Origin: Palaemon carinicauda
Taxonomy: Eukaryota > Arthropoda > Malacostraca > Decapoda > Palaemonidae
Length of the DNA: 64,000 nt
Direction of reading: 5' to 3'
Assembly: GCF_036898095.1 (NCBI RefSeq)
Contig: NC_090729.1
Span: forward strand, 63,765,132 to 63,829,131
The position numbers and the translations under genes were made by a program. The notes beneath the pieces were generated by a model, which searched no databases, was not told the origin of the DNA, and worked only from the letters and a program-made list of their open reading frames with translations. Shown one piece after another: positions 18,054 to 29,769 of this stretch (positions are counted from its first letter, which is position 1; each line of letters starts with the position of its first letter).

Positions 18054-18260
18054 CTAATTTTCTCGCATCCTCATCTCAACACCCTCTTCCACTCTCTCTA
18101 CAGTTCCCTTTAACTCACTAAGCTCCTTCTGCATCGCCGCATTCTTCCAGTTCAACCTCTCCTTCTCTACTAGCAACCTCTCTTTCTCAACTATCCACAT
18201 CTGCTCCCGTTCTTTATAATGCCGCAATTCCTCCTCCAAAGCCTCGTATTTACCTTCCAT
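18054..18260 (-). pseudogene. coiled-coil N-terminal part of Gag cut off by one TAG
   Basis: A 68-codon frame from ATG 18260 ends in TAG 18056-18054 and is in the same frame as gag, which restarts six bases later. The product is an almost continuous heptad-type coiled coil rich in Glu, Lys, Arg and Leu (YEALEEELRHYKEREQMW). It starts 82 bases after the primer binding site, the expected place for a gag start. The simplest reading is a longer ancestral Gag with one nonsense mutation. Stop readthrough, or a separate small leader protein with re-initiation, cannot be excluded. Confidence 0.7.
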
Positions 18261-18342
18261 TTTTCTTCAACCTTAATCCTAATTCCGTCCTTCGTCAAAG
18301 AGTCCAGCTTCAATCCCACCTCTCAAGTCCCTTTTTCTTTCA

Positions 18343-18360
18343 GTCCCTGTTCGGGCGCCA
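18343..18360 (-). promoter_or_regulatory. primer binding site, tRNA-Lys type
   Basis: The minus strand reads TGGCGCCCGAACAGGGAC, an 18-base perfect complement to the 3' end of lysine tRNA of the type that primes lentiviruses and many gypsy elements. It lies 83 bases upstream of the first Gag-frame ATG and fixes the inner edge of the 5' LTR a few bases to its right. Confidence 0.92.
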
Positions 18361-18366
18361 AATTTA

Positions 18367-19669
18367 TGTGGCGGGATGTAAACAAAACACAACCCCCACA
18401 CCCTTGATCACTCTTACTTCCAAAATATCCCACAACACAAACTTTCCCCTTACTTTACTTTAAACTGGACTCTTAGACAGAAGGAAAATTAAAACAAAAC
18501 ATAGCCTTAAAACTATATTAACGCAACCAAAAACAGAACACAAATCATTAAACTGACTTAACACTAAAACAAATCATGTATCACCAAACCATCCACCATA
18601 TGCCATAAACCAGGAACAATCACAATTTATCATAAATTCAATAGACAAAAAAACACAAAATTTGCTGTATATATCTGTGCGTGAGGGTACCGAGAACGCC
18701 AACAATCGGAAAAAAAACAATATCCCTTTAATATACGCAACACCGTTAGTCCACGCACAGTACCAAAATCACACTTAAGACTAAATAAATTACTTAATAC
18801 TAAACACCAATCATATTCTGCAACACACGAAAAATGTAATGGCAAACCAAGAAAACCTCTTGGTTCACACGCAACAGTCCTTGCGCAGTTGTAGCCTACT
18901 GGCACTGGCCAACACTATCGTACGGCCAATTCGACCGTGCAATCTTATGCGGTGGTCGTCGTCATCAATTGTCGTTAGAGAAATCCGTATTTTATAGCCA
19001 GGTCATCAACGTTCAAAATTTCTGTATTTCAGCAGTCTATTCCTACATTCATTGTCCGGTCCGGGTCGTCATCATCAAGCTATTCATATAAAATATGATA
19101 CACACGGCTGGCAAACACCACCTTCCAGGCCAAACTAAAACTCCAAGGAGTATAAAGGAATCCAAAGGAGGAATCACGGCCTGCCAAAATAAAAAAGAAA
19201 AACACTTACGAACACTCCTAACTAACTTAACTATCGCACTATAATCAAAGATAAACAATAAACTTTCTATCATTCACGAACGCGCCTAACAAAAATTAAT
19301 AAAAACAGTACTTACTCCGAATATAAAAAAAACACTAAACAGCCGGCTTTCGAAGAACAAAAAAAATAACAACCGACTCCCTCCACAGTCCGAGATCCAA
19401 TGCTTTCGCCCAAGACATTCATCACCGCCCTATCCTAGCTAAAAAATGTAAACAAACAACCTCAAATATACCGACAATCTTTCCAACAACCACCAATCAT
19501 TCGCAAACTACCCTTGTTCTTCGGCGCGCACCGCGGACACAAAACACGCACACACAAACGCACATACACATACTCTCGCGCACGCGCGATCTAACAAAAC
19601 TAAAGCAAATGAAATTCTCTCTCTCTCTCTCTCTCTCTCTCTGACAAAACTAAAGCAAATAAACACTTT

Positions 19670-19729
<60 letters not shown>

Positions 19730-19805
19730 CACAAAACTAAGCAAATAAACACTTTCTCTTGTGGTTAGACAAAACTTAAGTAAATAAACACCCACACTCA
19801 CTCAC

Positions 19806-19861
<56 letters not shown>

Positions 19862-19912
19862 ATGACAAAGCTAAAGCAAATAAAATGTCTCGATTTAACA
19901 ATACTAAAACAA

Positions 19913-19994
<82 letters not shown>

Positions 19995-20030
19995 TTGGCA
20001 AAACAAAAAAAAATTAGAATAAAATTAATC
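18367..20030 (-). mobile_element. presumed gypsy 5' LTR and 5' flank (outer edge not fixed)
   Basis: By position the LTR must begin just right of the primer site; a terminal CA on the element strand is available at 18367-18370. The stretch to about 20030 has no supportable gene. It includes A/T-rich DNA, a GC-richer part around 18900-19120 and 19500-19580, and the GA/CT compound repeat from 19584. Without a second LTR in the window the outer boundary cannot be set. I see no matching copy left of pol. Confidence 0.5.
19584..19991. repeat. compound repeat: CT tracts alternating with an A-rich 20-mer
   Basis: Four CT tracts (about 19616-19642, 19671-19726, 19810-19857, 19914-19991) alternate with five variants of ACAAAACTAAAGCAAATAAA (about 19584, 19643, 19731, 19768 and 19862). 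The unit is therefore a CT run plus this 20-mer, amplified as a minisatellite. Frames in it encode only Arg-Glu or Ser-Leu runs. Confidence 0.9.
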
Positions 20031-20034
20031 CTTC

Positions 20035-20310
20035 CACAGTTACTCATGAAAGGCAGAGGAAAGGACAGTAAGAATGCCTAAACTAGCAGAGCAATGCCTT
20101 TAAGACTGACCATATATATATAGGCCTCTTTCCACTCAAAATAGGATCAGGGAGGGCCAGGCAATGGTGGCTGATGACTTAACAGGTAGACCCCCTCCAC
20201 CTCCACCATCCTTAGTTCACAAGGATGGGGAGATTGTAGACCAGTCTTAACACTATCGAGCTTGAGCGGGACTCGAACCCCAGTCCGGGCAATCACCATG
20301 CCCAGTGTCC
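20035..20310 (-). mobile_element. tRNA-derived SINE
   Basis: On the minus strand a tRNA-like head carries a perfect B box, GGTTCGAGTCC (plus-strand 20269-20279). A degenerate A box lies near 20288-20303 within GGGCATGGTGATTG. The body runs left through a GA/CT-rich part and ends near CTCTGCCTTTCATGAGTAAC at about 20040-20060. Pol III internal promoter boxes and a length near 280 bases fit a SINE. The exact ends and the parental tRNA are not determined. Confidence 0.6.
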
Positions 20311-20399
20311 AATGTTTAAATAATGATATTTTCTGGTAAACATCATGAAATTCAGATAGATTTTCAGCAAAATTGTTAATATGCGCATTGTTTGCTGAC

Positions 20400-20650
20400 C
20401 TTATGTTTGTGAGACAAATTAAAGACAACATGACAATACTTACAGATGGTTTCAAGTTATTGGAACCAAGATATATATGTCTACTGTAGGTTCTAGAGCT
20501 ATACCATAAGCTAGACATCCTTTGAAAGAATGAAGATATTATTACGGCTTTCAATAGGAAATCAAAGGCTTTCCTATAAGTGCTTCTGTAATTTGGTTTT
20601 GACAAATGATATGGATTGCACAGTGTTATACTCCAAATACCTAATACTAT
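20400..20650 (+). pseudogene. 3' end fragment of a LINE ORF2
   Basis: Plus-strand translation in broken frames gives ILTDGFKLLEPRYIC and then a YHKL block. These match in order the end of the LINE ORF2 relic near 28640-28740, which has IDGLNLLEPRFMSTLGSRAY and LYNKLP. It contains stops and frame changes. It is the conserved C-terminal tail found after RT in CR1/L2/Jockey-type elements. Confidence 0.6.
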
Positions 20651-23600
20651 ACGACAAACGGATCCACTAGGTCCTGTAGGGAACAGGAGAACAGCATTTG
20701 AAGTAACTTGTAGGTTTTGAGGGCTAGGATGAGCATTCTCAGGAGGATTTATACCCATTGAATACTTTGTGGCCATATTTGAAATAGACAATAAAGCCTT
20801 AAATTGCAGGAATTAAGAGATGCAAATAATCTGTTTTCTGATGATGCAAAATTGAAAGGTTGTACCACCACCACCACCTAGTGAAGAAAACACTACATCA
20901 TGCCGCATGGTTTTACTGGTTAGAATCATTAATAATTCATATTCAATATTATGTGAAAGAGAATTTAAAATTGAGGCAGTTTACAAACTTTCATTGACAC
21001 TAAGCAATGGACTAAAATAAAAAGAATATGACAGAACTTTTTACCAATTTCTGAGAAGAAAGAGACTGTGTTTGTCTAAATCATATTATATTTATGTAAA
21101 TCAATATCAAATGGGAATTTCGCACAATTCATTCCCAAAATTTTGATTAATATTCTCATGAAGATAATTCCTGCTTATGGAATTTACCTGTCTAAATAGT
21201 TTCATTTCCGATGATTTCGATTAGCAACCCTCATTTTCACATATTATTCCACTTATGGTCTGCCATTAGAGCAAGAGCCCGTGCCTTGCACATCTGTGTA
21301 AGTGCTGCTCTAAAATCAAGCAAGCAAGATTAGTTATAGTTGAAATAATTTTTTTTCATGGTATGACAAGTAGACAATTTTGTCTGACTATACTCATAAA
21401 ATTGTAAGTATCACCTAAATTAAAAGAGAAATTGTTTATCAGTATGAGATAATTTCTCCATACAGGACCCAAAATTATTTTAGTTTGTTTCTCCCAGGAG
21501 ACATTTGGACTCTGGGATGAGGAGAGATAAGTGGAAAAGGTAGAAGTCCTATAATGACTTCAAGAGAAGTAAGTACATTACACCGCCGAAAATTATTCCT
21601 ACTTAGATTTTTTTTTTTTTTTTTTTAGAATTATTTACATAAAAACATTATAAATTTCAATGATATTTTTGATAACGTATGACCGGACAAATCAGTTCAA
21701 GTCAGCTTTGATAATGTCGCCATTCACCACACAGTCATTAATGAATAACTGTTACAATATCTACTGCAAAATATTAGAAGTATTGTACAATGGCTATCAT
21801 AAGTGAGAGACTTTGTGGAGTTCCCTCCTGCATAAACGTATTCAGAACAATTAATTGTCTCTTATTTGTTATCAAAAGCTAACTCTGCCAGCTTAATGTC
21901 TATTTTTTGCAGTTTGACTCCAGTTTATCAATTTGTGAAGAACAAAGGAACAAGCATATTTGTTCTGTCTGTTAAAAGCTGCTTCTTACCAAAGGTTTAT
22001 AAATCAAGGATCATCAAGCAGTGTTGCCACCTGCAGTAATATTGTTCCAAAATGGTACAATTTGAAGCTGCCGTCACTAAGATCCTCCTTTTTCTAAAAT
22101 AGCAAATATTGGTTCATTTTGTTTTTTGTGATTTAATATTTTTTGTACCGCAATCATTGCTTACACATTTAATGTATTTCTAGGTGTTTTAAGGCATATC
22201 ATAGGGAGGTTAAAATCTAAAGTACAGCATACATCCCCTAGTTATTCATTATTAGTTTTACTTGTCATTCCTTGTACCTTTTTTGTTCAGCTTTTTGCTC
22301 AAAATTACTAAAATGGAATGGAAGAGTTTTGTGTCATAGCCCAAAACAACTGAATAAATATAAATATAAATAATTTTAGTGAATCCTAACATAAAGCCAC
22401 AGACAATTATTTCAGCAACGACAAATTCAATATATACGATGTACTTACATTTCTTAGGATATATTTATATTACCTTTAAAAGAGACGGAGCTCAAATACA
22501 CCATCATGCATGCGAAAAAGGTTATACTTTATTTAGGTTATATGAATTCAGAGATGATCACCATCAAAGACTTTTCTTTTCAGTGAATATCCACGAATGA
22601 CCTGAGACTAACTTTAAACGTAGTCTTATGGAAAACATCCACTGGGAAAAAAGAGCAAATGCAGCAAGATATGGATGTGGAAACATCTCTCATTTATTCA
22701 TTTGGAGGTCCCATGTCTTTAATTCTATATTGAATGATCATTTCAGGTTATGAAAAGATTCGTTATATTTAACAAAATATTTCCTCTTCTGTCAATAGAC
22801 AGGTAGGTATGCCAGCCACCACGAAAACCTTAGGGTTTTGTGGCAAGAAGCCGAGGTGGGTACAGAATAATTAGCTACTCTAGTCCATAGACTAGGTGAA
22901 ATCAATTAGCTTAGGCCATAGACCAGGTAACACAAACATGCAATTAAGCAAATGTATAACAGAATAAAACAAATGCAAAAGTATATAGACAACACACTTC
23001 AACAAGGCTAGCTAAGAAATTCATATAAAACACTGAGGAATTTGGAAATATGAGCAACAAGCTCTGACCATGAGGCGGTGGAGAAACAAAAAAACAAATG
23101 CAATGCAAAAATTATAAAATGGGAGATGCGAAATCCTCCACCAGCAAACGGCATTGTACTCAACCGATGAGAAAGAAGCAGAAGCATCCATGAATCCCAA
23201 AAAACACACAAAAACTTTTGAAAACAAAGCAAAAAACCTCCAAAGCATGCAATCAAGATATCAGCTGCAATAAAGAATGGTTAACCAGAGAACGTGTTTA
23301 CAGTAACACACTGGTATCGGAGTTATAACAGCCCTACCGCACCTCCAATCCTATCATATATATCCTTCGACATGAGGTTTACTCTATTCGGGGAATGATA
23401 ACTGTAGTTGTTTCAAGGAGCCCGGCTGGTATGCTAATATATGGCGGTATAGGACGAAAATCTTGATAACCTTGAAAAATTCACTGAGCTTCATATGGCA
23501 TTGGAGAATGCACTTACAAAATATTGTGTCAAATTCCACTTACTTTCATAGTGACAGTGTAATTAGTAAAGGTAGCTCAATAAATCAAAGACATTGTTAC

Positions 23601-23682
23601 CTACAAGAAAATGCAGTATTTCTTGTGCTTTTGTAAATTTTGATAATTATTACATTTTAATATAAAACCAATTGTGAGCTAT
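20651..23682. other. 3 kb without recognisable gene
   Basis: A/T-rich DNA with short homopolymers (poly-T near 21610) and no supportable frame. A short dispersed motif containing GCAAGAGCCCGTGCC and ending in CAAGCAAGCAAG lies near 21255-21330. A stretch near 22805-22860 has CCACCACGAAAACCTTAGGG and its near-inverse. I see nothing else to annotate. Confidence 0.7.
21255..21330 (+). repeat. dispersed short repeat, copy 1
   Basis: GCCATTAGAGCAAGAGCCCGTGCC followed by a CAAGCAAGCAAG tail. Related copies lie at about 44010-44095 and 45786-45845, all in plus orientation. It probably represents the tail of a SINE-like family. Confidence 0.5.
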
Positions 23683-23977
23683 GGGATCTGTATTGATTCC
23701 ATGCATCACAAGACGATGTATTACACGGTAATTACACCCTTGGGATCTGTATTGATTCCATGCATCACAAGACGATGTATTACACGGTGATTACACCCTT
23801 GGGATCTGTATTGATTCCATGCATCACAAGACGATGTATTACACGGTAATTACACCCTTGGGATCTGTATTGATTCCATGCATCACAAGACGATGTATTA
23901 CACGGTAATTACACCCTTGGGATCTGTATTGATTCCATGCATCACAAGACGATGTATTACACGGTAATTACACCCTT
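23683..23977. repeat. minisatellite, five exact-length 59 bp units
   Basis: Five head-to-tail units of 59 bases, each starting GGGATCTGTATTGATTCCAT and ending ATTACACCCTT, occupy 295 bases. Units are nearly identical; the second has GGTGATTAC where the others have GGTAATTAC. There is no variable spacer, so it is not a CRISPR array. Confidence 0.97.
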
Positions 23978-25143
23978 GGGCCTTCAGTGCCAGCACAAAC
24001 CTCAGAGAGAGTAGTCATTTGAGTTTGACCTTTGCCAATCGCTTGCTTTTTCTTCTGTTTTTCATGATGTCAAGAGAAAAAGACAATTTCAACATATTGC
24101 TAACATAAGGGAGAAGAAAATTCACTCTAATGAGAGTTCAGAAATGGGTAAATTAGGCAATATTAGCAGACTTAGTGAAGGAGAGAGATGATGAGAGAGC
24201 GACTGTCTTACCTCAAGAAGCAAGATATTGAGCAAAGGGATCTACATTTGTGATTAAATTATGACAAATAACATTGTTTTGCTTTATTAATATTCAAAAA
24301 GGTACAAGAAAATCATAAAAAAAAAAGAATTATTAATATTGTCTTTTTAAAATAATATAAGTTTGTTGACCTTCAAATTTCATATTCTCCAATGGTTTTA
24401 AAAATATAACATTGAAAATTTGTTATGAAAAATGAAGCCCATTTTCCCATTTTTGTTTGTTTTGATTTTTTTGATTTTCAGTTTTCCATTGAAGATTTAT
24501 AAAGTAATTTTTCAACCATATTAAACAAATTCCTGTAGCAAAAAGAAAGAAAAAAAAAAAAAAACTTAAAAAAAAAAATTGGGGGGGACGTGTACATCAT
24601 GTCGATATAGGGTAGTAATCCCAGGTCTTAATATTAGTATCAAGGGAGGAGATAGAACTTGGAAAACACTCAATTTCAGAATAAATAACCCTGGCGTCAC
24701 AAAAATGAAGGTCAGAGGCAAAAATCCTATGTAGTCTGGAGATATCGTTAGTCACCTTATTAAGAGGTATGAATGTCAAATTCCTGTTCCTTCTAAAGCA
24801 GCATAAGGAACCTTGTGATAACTCTACAGGTAAAATTCTCTGGTATATCATTCGCAAGAAATATCCCAAGTAGAAAACTGCCTTTTGAGGAACTTTCTTA
24901 ATGACGACGTGGCTCCAGCCCCATAAATATATCTTTGACTGATTTGTATATTTAGCCTAATTATGAGAGATATTACAACATCACTCCTCATGTATGTAAA
25001 GAAGTCATTGATAACCTAGAAAACAATAAGAAACTCAACATGAAAATGAAAGATAATTTACCTGTAACTTATATCAAAGTTTATATATTTACATGAAAAT
25101 TATGAGGCTTCCGGAATGAAGGATTTATATTTAAAGTTAATGA

Positions 25144-25148
<5 letters not shown>

Positions 25149-25221
<73 letters not shown>
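25149..25221. repeat. (GA)n microsatellite
   Basis: An uninterrupted GA tract of about 73 bases. A CT tract of similar length follows 180 bases away, so the two form an inverted pair. Confidence 0.97.
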
Positions 25222-25225
<4 letters not shown>

Positions 25226-25397
25226 ACCAATTATCTCTTGTCACAAATATCGAGTGTTATAAGGAAATATATAAATGATAAAATGAAGGGATAATTTAGC
25301 AACATCGTAGATTAAACTTTTGTGAAATGCAGTTTATGAGAAATTCATTAAATTATATGAGTGTTATTTACCGTAGCCACGAACAATAGAGTGAAGT

Positions 25398-25401
<4 letters not shown>

Positions 25402-25481
<80 letters not shown>
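25402..25481. repeat. (CT)n microsatellite
   Basis: An uninterrupted CT tract of about 80 bases, complementary to the GA tract at 25149-25221. Confidence 0.97.
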
Positions 25482-25484
<3 letters not shown>

Positions 25485-26389
25485 GATATATTAAAACTCC
25501 AAATATGAATACATCTCTTCAATATTGACTTGTATTATCATTGTCAGTACATTTAAAAAAAGGAAATATTTGAAATAGATTTTGAAATCACAACACCAAA
25601 GACAAATCAAAATACTTGCATTTCAAAGAAAAAAATGTATTACTTTTTTTAAAGTATAAATAAAAAATATTTTCAACCATATTCTCTATTCAATTGAAAA
25701 GGTTATTTTTAATTACCATAGTGAATTTGAAATATCAAAGATAATGTTTTTTAACCTGTGGGTACGACCAAGACCAATCCGACAATACAACGATCCCACC
25801 GCTGCCACCAATATTGTCATAACTTCAATTGGAAGTTTTCTTTTTGAATGGGCCGAGTGAAAACACAGGCCTTGTAATCATTGACAATGCGACTTTGTTT
25901 CTGAAATCTATTGGAGAAGTAAAGAAAGCATGAAAATAGGCAAAGTGGGCAAGAACCAGAAGATGGCATAACAATTGACTTAATAACAGATAGAGGATAT
26001 TTCGTAACAGTAAAACTTGTTGAACTACACAAAATGTCTGCAAGAATACTCTTGGAAAAACTATCACAAAAGGACATAAATATTACCACCCAAAAAGGTT
26101 ACTTTCTGCTATACAAAATCATATCAGGCCGAAGAGAGCATGCAGGCTTTAAAAGTGAATATTCAACAACTTCCAATATCGACGTAATTAACCAGCTATG
26201 AAGCTTTGTATAATTAAAAGTATTATTCTTGAAACATTCTGAAATTGATCTAATAATCAGAATTGTCCCCAATACTCACTTGAAGGCCATGATTCCTAGT
26301 CTATGACCACCCCCCCATCACCAGATACATGCTGCGGGAAATTCTGGGTAAATATGTCCAATACTCACAGGAATAGCAAAGCTAGGAAA

Positions 26390-26545
<156 letters not shown>

Positions 26546-26879
26546 TCTTACGTCTGATCAACACTATCTATTGCCGGCGTGCTCAACTAATTAGCTAAAA
26601 ATAATAACAAAGTTTCAGTGTTTCGGAAAGTTCATATGTTACTATAAAAGTTTTTCAATAACCAATTTATTGTTTTTTATCGAGTGATTTTCCATATAAC
26701 CATATGAAATTACATTGATCATTAGACTTCCTACATTTTTTTTTCATACTTATTTTGCTTGTTCATTTACAAAACGCAAGTTAAGTGTGCTAACTGTCTT
26801 ATGACCTCTTATAATAGAGTGAGAAAAGTGAATATGATAGCCTACCATGTGCCCAATAATGGAAAAGACTATAACCGTA

Positions 26880-28762
26880 AAAGACCAGTCTCCTTGGTTT
26901 GATAGAGAGACTTTGAAAAAAAAAGAAGGATAAAGGACGTACAGAAAGAAAGTGGGATAGGTTAAAAACGGAAAGTAATTGGGTAAAATACAAAACTGCT
27001 ACGTGACAATATAAATACCTACTAGGAAGAAAAAAAGTGTAAACTATAATAGAAAGATCCTCGAAGCAGCAACAGACATAAATAAGTGATATCGTCTCCT
27101 GAATGTTATAATGGAAAATGTAAAAGAAAAGAAGCTACCTGATGGATACAGGGACCAGGAACTAGCAAATAATTTTCTAGTATTCTTTAAAAAAAAATTG
27201 CAAATATAACCAGGTCATTCGTAAATACTCAACATCAGATTAATGATACACCAGGCACACTGACAAAATTATTAGTATTTAACAACATAAAACAAGATAT
27301 CACCAAAATTATCAAGATAGCAAAGAAAACAAACTGCGCGATCAATCCTGTGCCAATATCTGAAATAATTAGAGGGAGAGACTTTTCTAGTCTAGCCGAA
27401 ATAATAATGAGAATAGCAAATAAAAGCATTGATGAATGTAAGTTTCCTAAATCTGAGAAAACGGCTATAGTCACACCAGTCCTGAGAAAATGCACTGGTC
27501 TACCAGGAAGTAAGCTCATATAGACCTATTTCAAATCTATCCTTTACCTCAAAAGTGCTGGAGCATGTAATTCTTGAACAGCTAGTCAGCCACTTGGAAG
27601 TAATAGAAGCTTTTCCTGACAATCAATCTGCATACAGAAAACCCTATTCTACAGAAGCAGCCATCTGCTCTGTTGTAAATAATATGCTAGAAATGATAGA
27701 TGGAAAAAAATGTGGTATCTTTATTCTGCTCGATCTCGGTGCTGCTTTTGATACAGTGGTATATGAACTGCTACTAAATTATCTACGATCCATCGGCGTT
27801 GAAGATCAAGCCTTCGAATACCTGAAAGACTACTTAGTTGGTAGAAATTACTGTGTACAAATTGGAAACTCTTACTCATCATATGAACCCTTAAACAGAG
27901 TGGTACCCCAGGGGAGTGTACTTGGCCCAGTCTTATTCTGTATCTATACTATTGGTCCATTGTAAATGCTTCAAAGGCATGGCGTCAAGTTTAAACTATT
28001 TGCAGATGACACACAATTTTGCATATCCATAAATGATATACATGACAACAGTGAAACTCTAAACCGAATCTTGATAGTGTTAGAGAATGGATGACATTTA
28101 AACAAATAAAATTAAATGAGAACAAAACTAGATTCATGGTGGTGGGCAAGAGAAACAGCGTGAGAAACTTAGAAGATACTCAAATGAACATGAATAATGA
28201 CTAAAGTTAGAGATCTAGGTGTATTTCTTGACTGTGACCTATTTCCAAATGCCCAAATAAATAATGTAATAAAAACTGCTGGTTATCTAAGAAATATTGA
28301 GTTTATAAAAAAGTACCTAGATGGAAATTCTGTGGAGAAACTTGTGATAAACTGTGTTATTACCAGGATTGACTATTGCAACTCTATCTATTACAATTTA
28401 CCAAAAGTGCAACTTAAGAAATTGAAAAATATAATATACAGAGGAGCAAAACTGATAAAAGGTGTCCCACCCAGAGAAATGATCAACCCTATAAGAAATT
28501 ATTTACACTGGCTGCCGATTAAAGCGAGGACTTAATTTAAAATATGTACAATAACCCGCCAAGTTTTCAGAACCAGGCTGCCAATATACTTAAGAGAATT
28601 GCTACATATTGCGCAGACAACAAATTTTGTCAACACGAGAATAGTTATAGATGGCTTGAACCTGTTGGAACCTAGATTTATGTCTACTTTAGGCTCCAGA
28701 GCCTATGCAGCCTTGAGACTATATAATAAGCTACCACGAAACATTTGAATGATTGAAGACAT
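26880..28762 (+). pseudogene. LINE ORF2 relic (CR1/L2/Jockey-like reverse transcriptase)
   Basis: Plus-strand translation in several frames gives the expected order. First is the endonuclease-RT linker (LPDGYRDQELANNF, about 27130-27175). RT blocks follow at 27555-27965: FPDNQSAYRKPYSTEAA, then FILLDLGAAFDTV, then VVPQGSVLGPVLF. The catalytic FADDTQ is near 28000-28018. Next comes RDLGVFLD with TRIDYCNSIYYNLP and NYLHWLPIKAR (28200-28535), and finally LNLLEPRFMSTLGSRAY. Stops and frame changes make it inactive. The tail is interrupted by the piggyBac-like element and resumes at 30825. Endonuclease sequence is missing or too decayed upstream. Confidence 0.85.
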
Positions 28763-29247
28763 TACCCTGGACAGGTATGATGGGTCGTATGCGACCCCTA
28801 CAGCATGTTCAAAACCTGTTTTTTCCCCATAAATCATCAGCTGTCTCGAATATGGAAGTGATCGACCTGCAAGGGGTGACTAGTCTACATGCCATTGTCT
28901 GTTTTAGGACTGATTTTCGTCTAACTTCCCTCCTTCCCCGTTTTTTTACCCCCCCCCCCCAGGGTTCGACCTCGACCCTGAAATAACTTTATAGGGGTAA
29001 GTGATCAAACAGCAAAGTTATTACATAAGTATAAATTGTCGAACAGTGTTGATACTTGTTTGGTTCTTTATAGTTGGAAAGTGTGGGTGGATGGTGTGTC
29101 TACCACTTGCATGACATTGGTTTTGGTTTAAATGCCGTATATTGCCATGAGGTCCATTTTCCCTCAAATGCTAATTTCTGATTTTTTTTTTTATTTTTTG
29201 CAAATATCTGATTTTTTTTTCCATTTATTTTGAATTTATCTTCAATA

Positions 29248-29355
29248 ATGGCCAGCAGGCAGTATTACCTCGGCATGGATGTCATCAAAACACTTCTAAT
29301 GGAGTTAAAAAGAGATGTTGATGATAATATAGAGCTTGCAACCTCATGTGTTTGA
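29248..29355 (+). pseudogene. piggyBac transposase N-terminal remnant
   Basis: A 35-codon frame after ATG 29248 starts MASRQYYLGMDVIKTLL, runs into acidic residues (RDVDDN) and ends in TGA. Position near the left end and the short N-terminal pattern suggest the start of a transposase. The catalytic Asp-containing core is absent. The call depends on the element context. Confidence 0.45.
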
Positions 29356-29428
29356 TATTTATTTCTCTGATAATTTCTCCTTCGTATCTGTCAATATTTT
29401 TCTTATGTGTATTAGGTACTTGAAATTG

Positions 29429-29487
<59 letters not shown>
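29429..29487. repeat. (ATT)n microsatellite
   Basis: A perfect trinucleotide tract of about 58 bases inside the piggyBac-like element, between the two transposase remnants. Confidence 0.95.
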
Positions 29488-29492
<5 letters not shown>

Positions 29493-29661
29493 ATGTATAT
29501 ATAATAATTTGATATTATTTTACTTTTTATTGGTCAGCAGTTTCTTATTTTGATTTCATTTTACTTTGATAGGCTACCGATTTGCTATTTGATATCCTTT
29601 TACTTTTATTAGTTACTAATTCTATTTTCTCTTGCTGTAAGTATGGTATCAATTTTGTGTT

Positions 29662-29769
29662 GGTCACATCAAGCTTCCTGAAAGGACTCACTGTCATAGC
29701 TGCCCACCTAAGACTGACCACATGACAAACACCACTTGTTTGAGGAGCAGGAAGCCTGTTTGTCTATAG
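29662..29769 (+). pseudogene. piggyBac transposase C-terminal Cys-rich remnant
   Basis: A frame ending in TAG at 29767-29769 contains ERTHCHSCPPKTD, then CLRSRKPVC just before the stop. CX2C, then a spaced Cys and a final Cys beside the stop are what the C-terminal zinc-binding domain of piggyBac transposases looks like. With the N-terminal remnant about 300 bases upstream, it indicates loss of the catalytic core from a once complete gene. Confidence 0.6.

Larger units (their letters stand above)
11758..18360 (-). mobile_element. Ty3/gypsy LTR retrotransposon with nearly intact gag-pol
   Basis: On the minus strand the order is primer binding site, coiled-coil leader frame, gag, slippery frameshift site, and pol with PR, RT, RNase H, a second PR-like domain and integrase. 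The internal region is about 6.6 kb. No 3' polypurine tract or 3' LTR is visible left of pol. Sequence there is tandem repeats with no match to the DNA on the 5' side, so the 3' end seems lost or replaced near 11790. The long open frames argue for recent activity of the family, even if this copy cannot complete replication. Confidence 0.93.

Noticed and set aside
12219..18407. Many plus-strand frames of 60-170 codons
   Set aside because: They lie antisense to gypsy gag and pol and have no motifs; shadows of the real genes.
19508..20006. Frames encoding Arg-Glu or Ser-Leu repeats
   Set aside because: Produced by GA/CT microsatellites; same for the frame at 4870-5091.
18367..20030. Search for a matching 3' LTR left of pol at 10.6-11.8 kb
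   Set aside because: Only short shared words such as GTAAACAAA; no collinear match, so no LTR pair is claimed.
20260..20310. Possible functional tRNA gene
   Set aside because: Only B box and a weak A box; no foldable cloverleaf, and a SINE-like body follows.
20147..20791. 214-codon minus-strand frame
   Set aside because: It spans a SINE and the antisense of a LINE fragment; no independent protein resemblance.
23683..23977. Possible CRISPR-like repeat array
   Set aside because: Units are contiguous with no unique spacers; it is a minisatellite in eukaryotic-type DNA.
24597..24869. 90-codon minus-strand frame considered as an element gene
   Set aside because: No motif I recognise and no element ends or relatives nearby.
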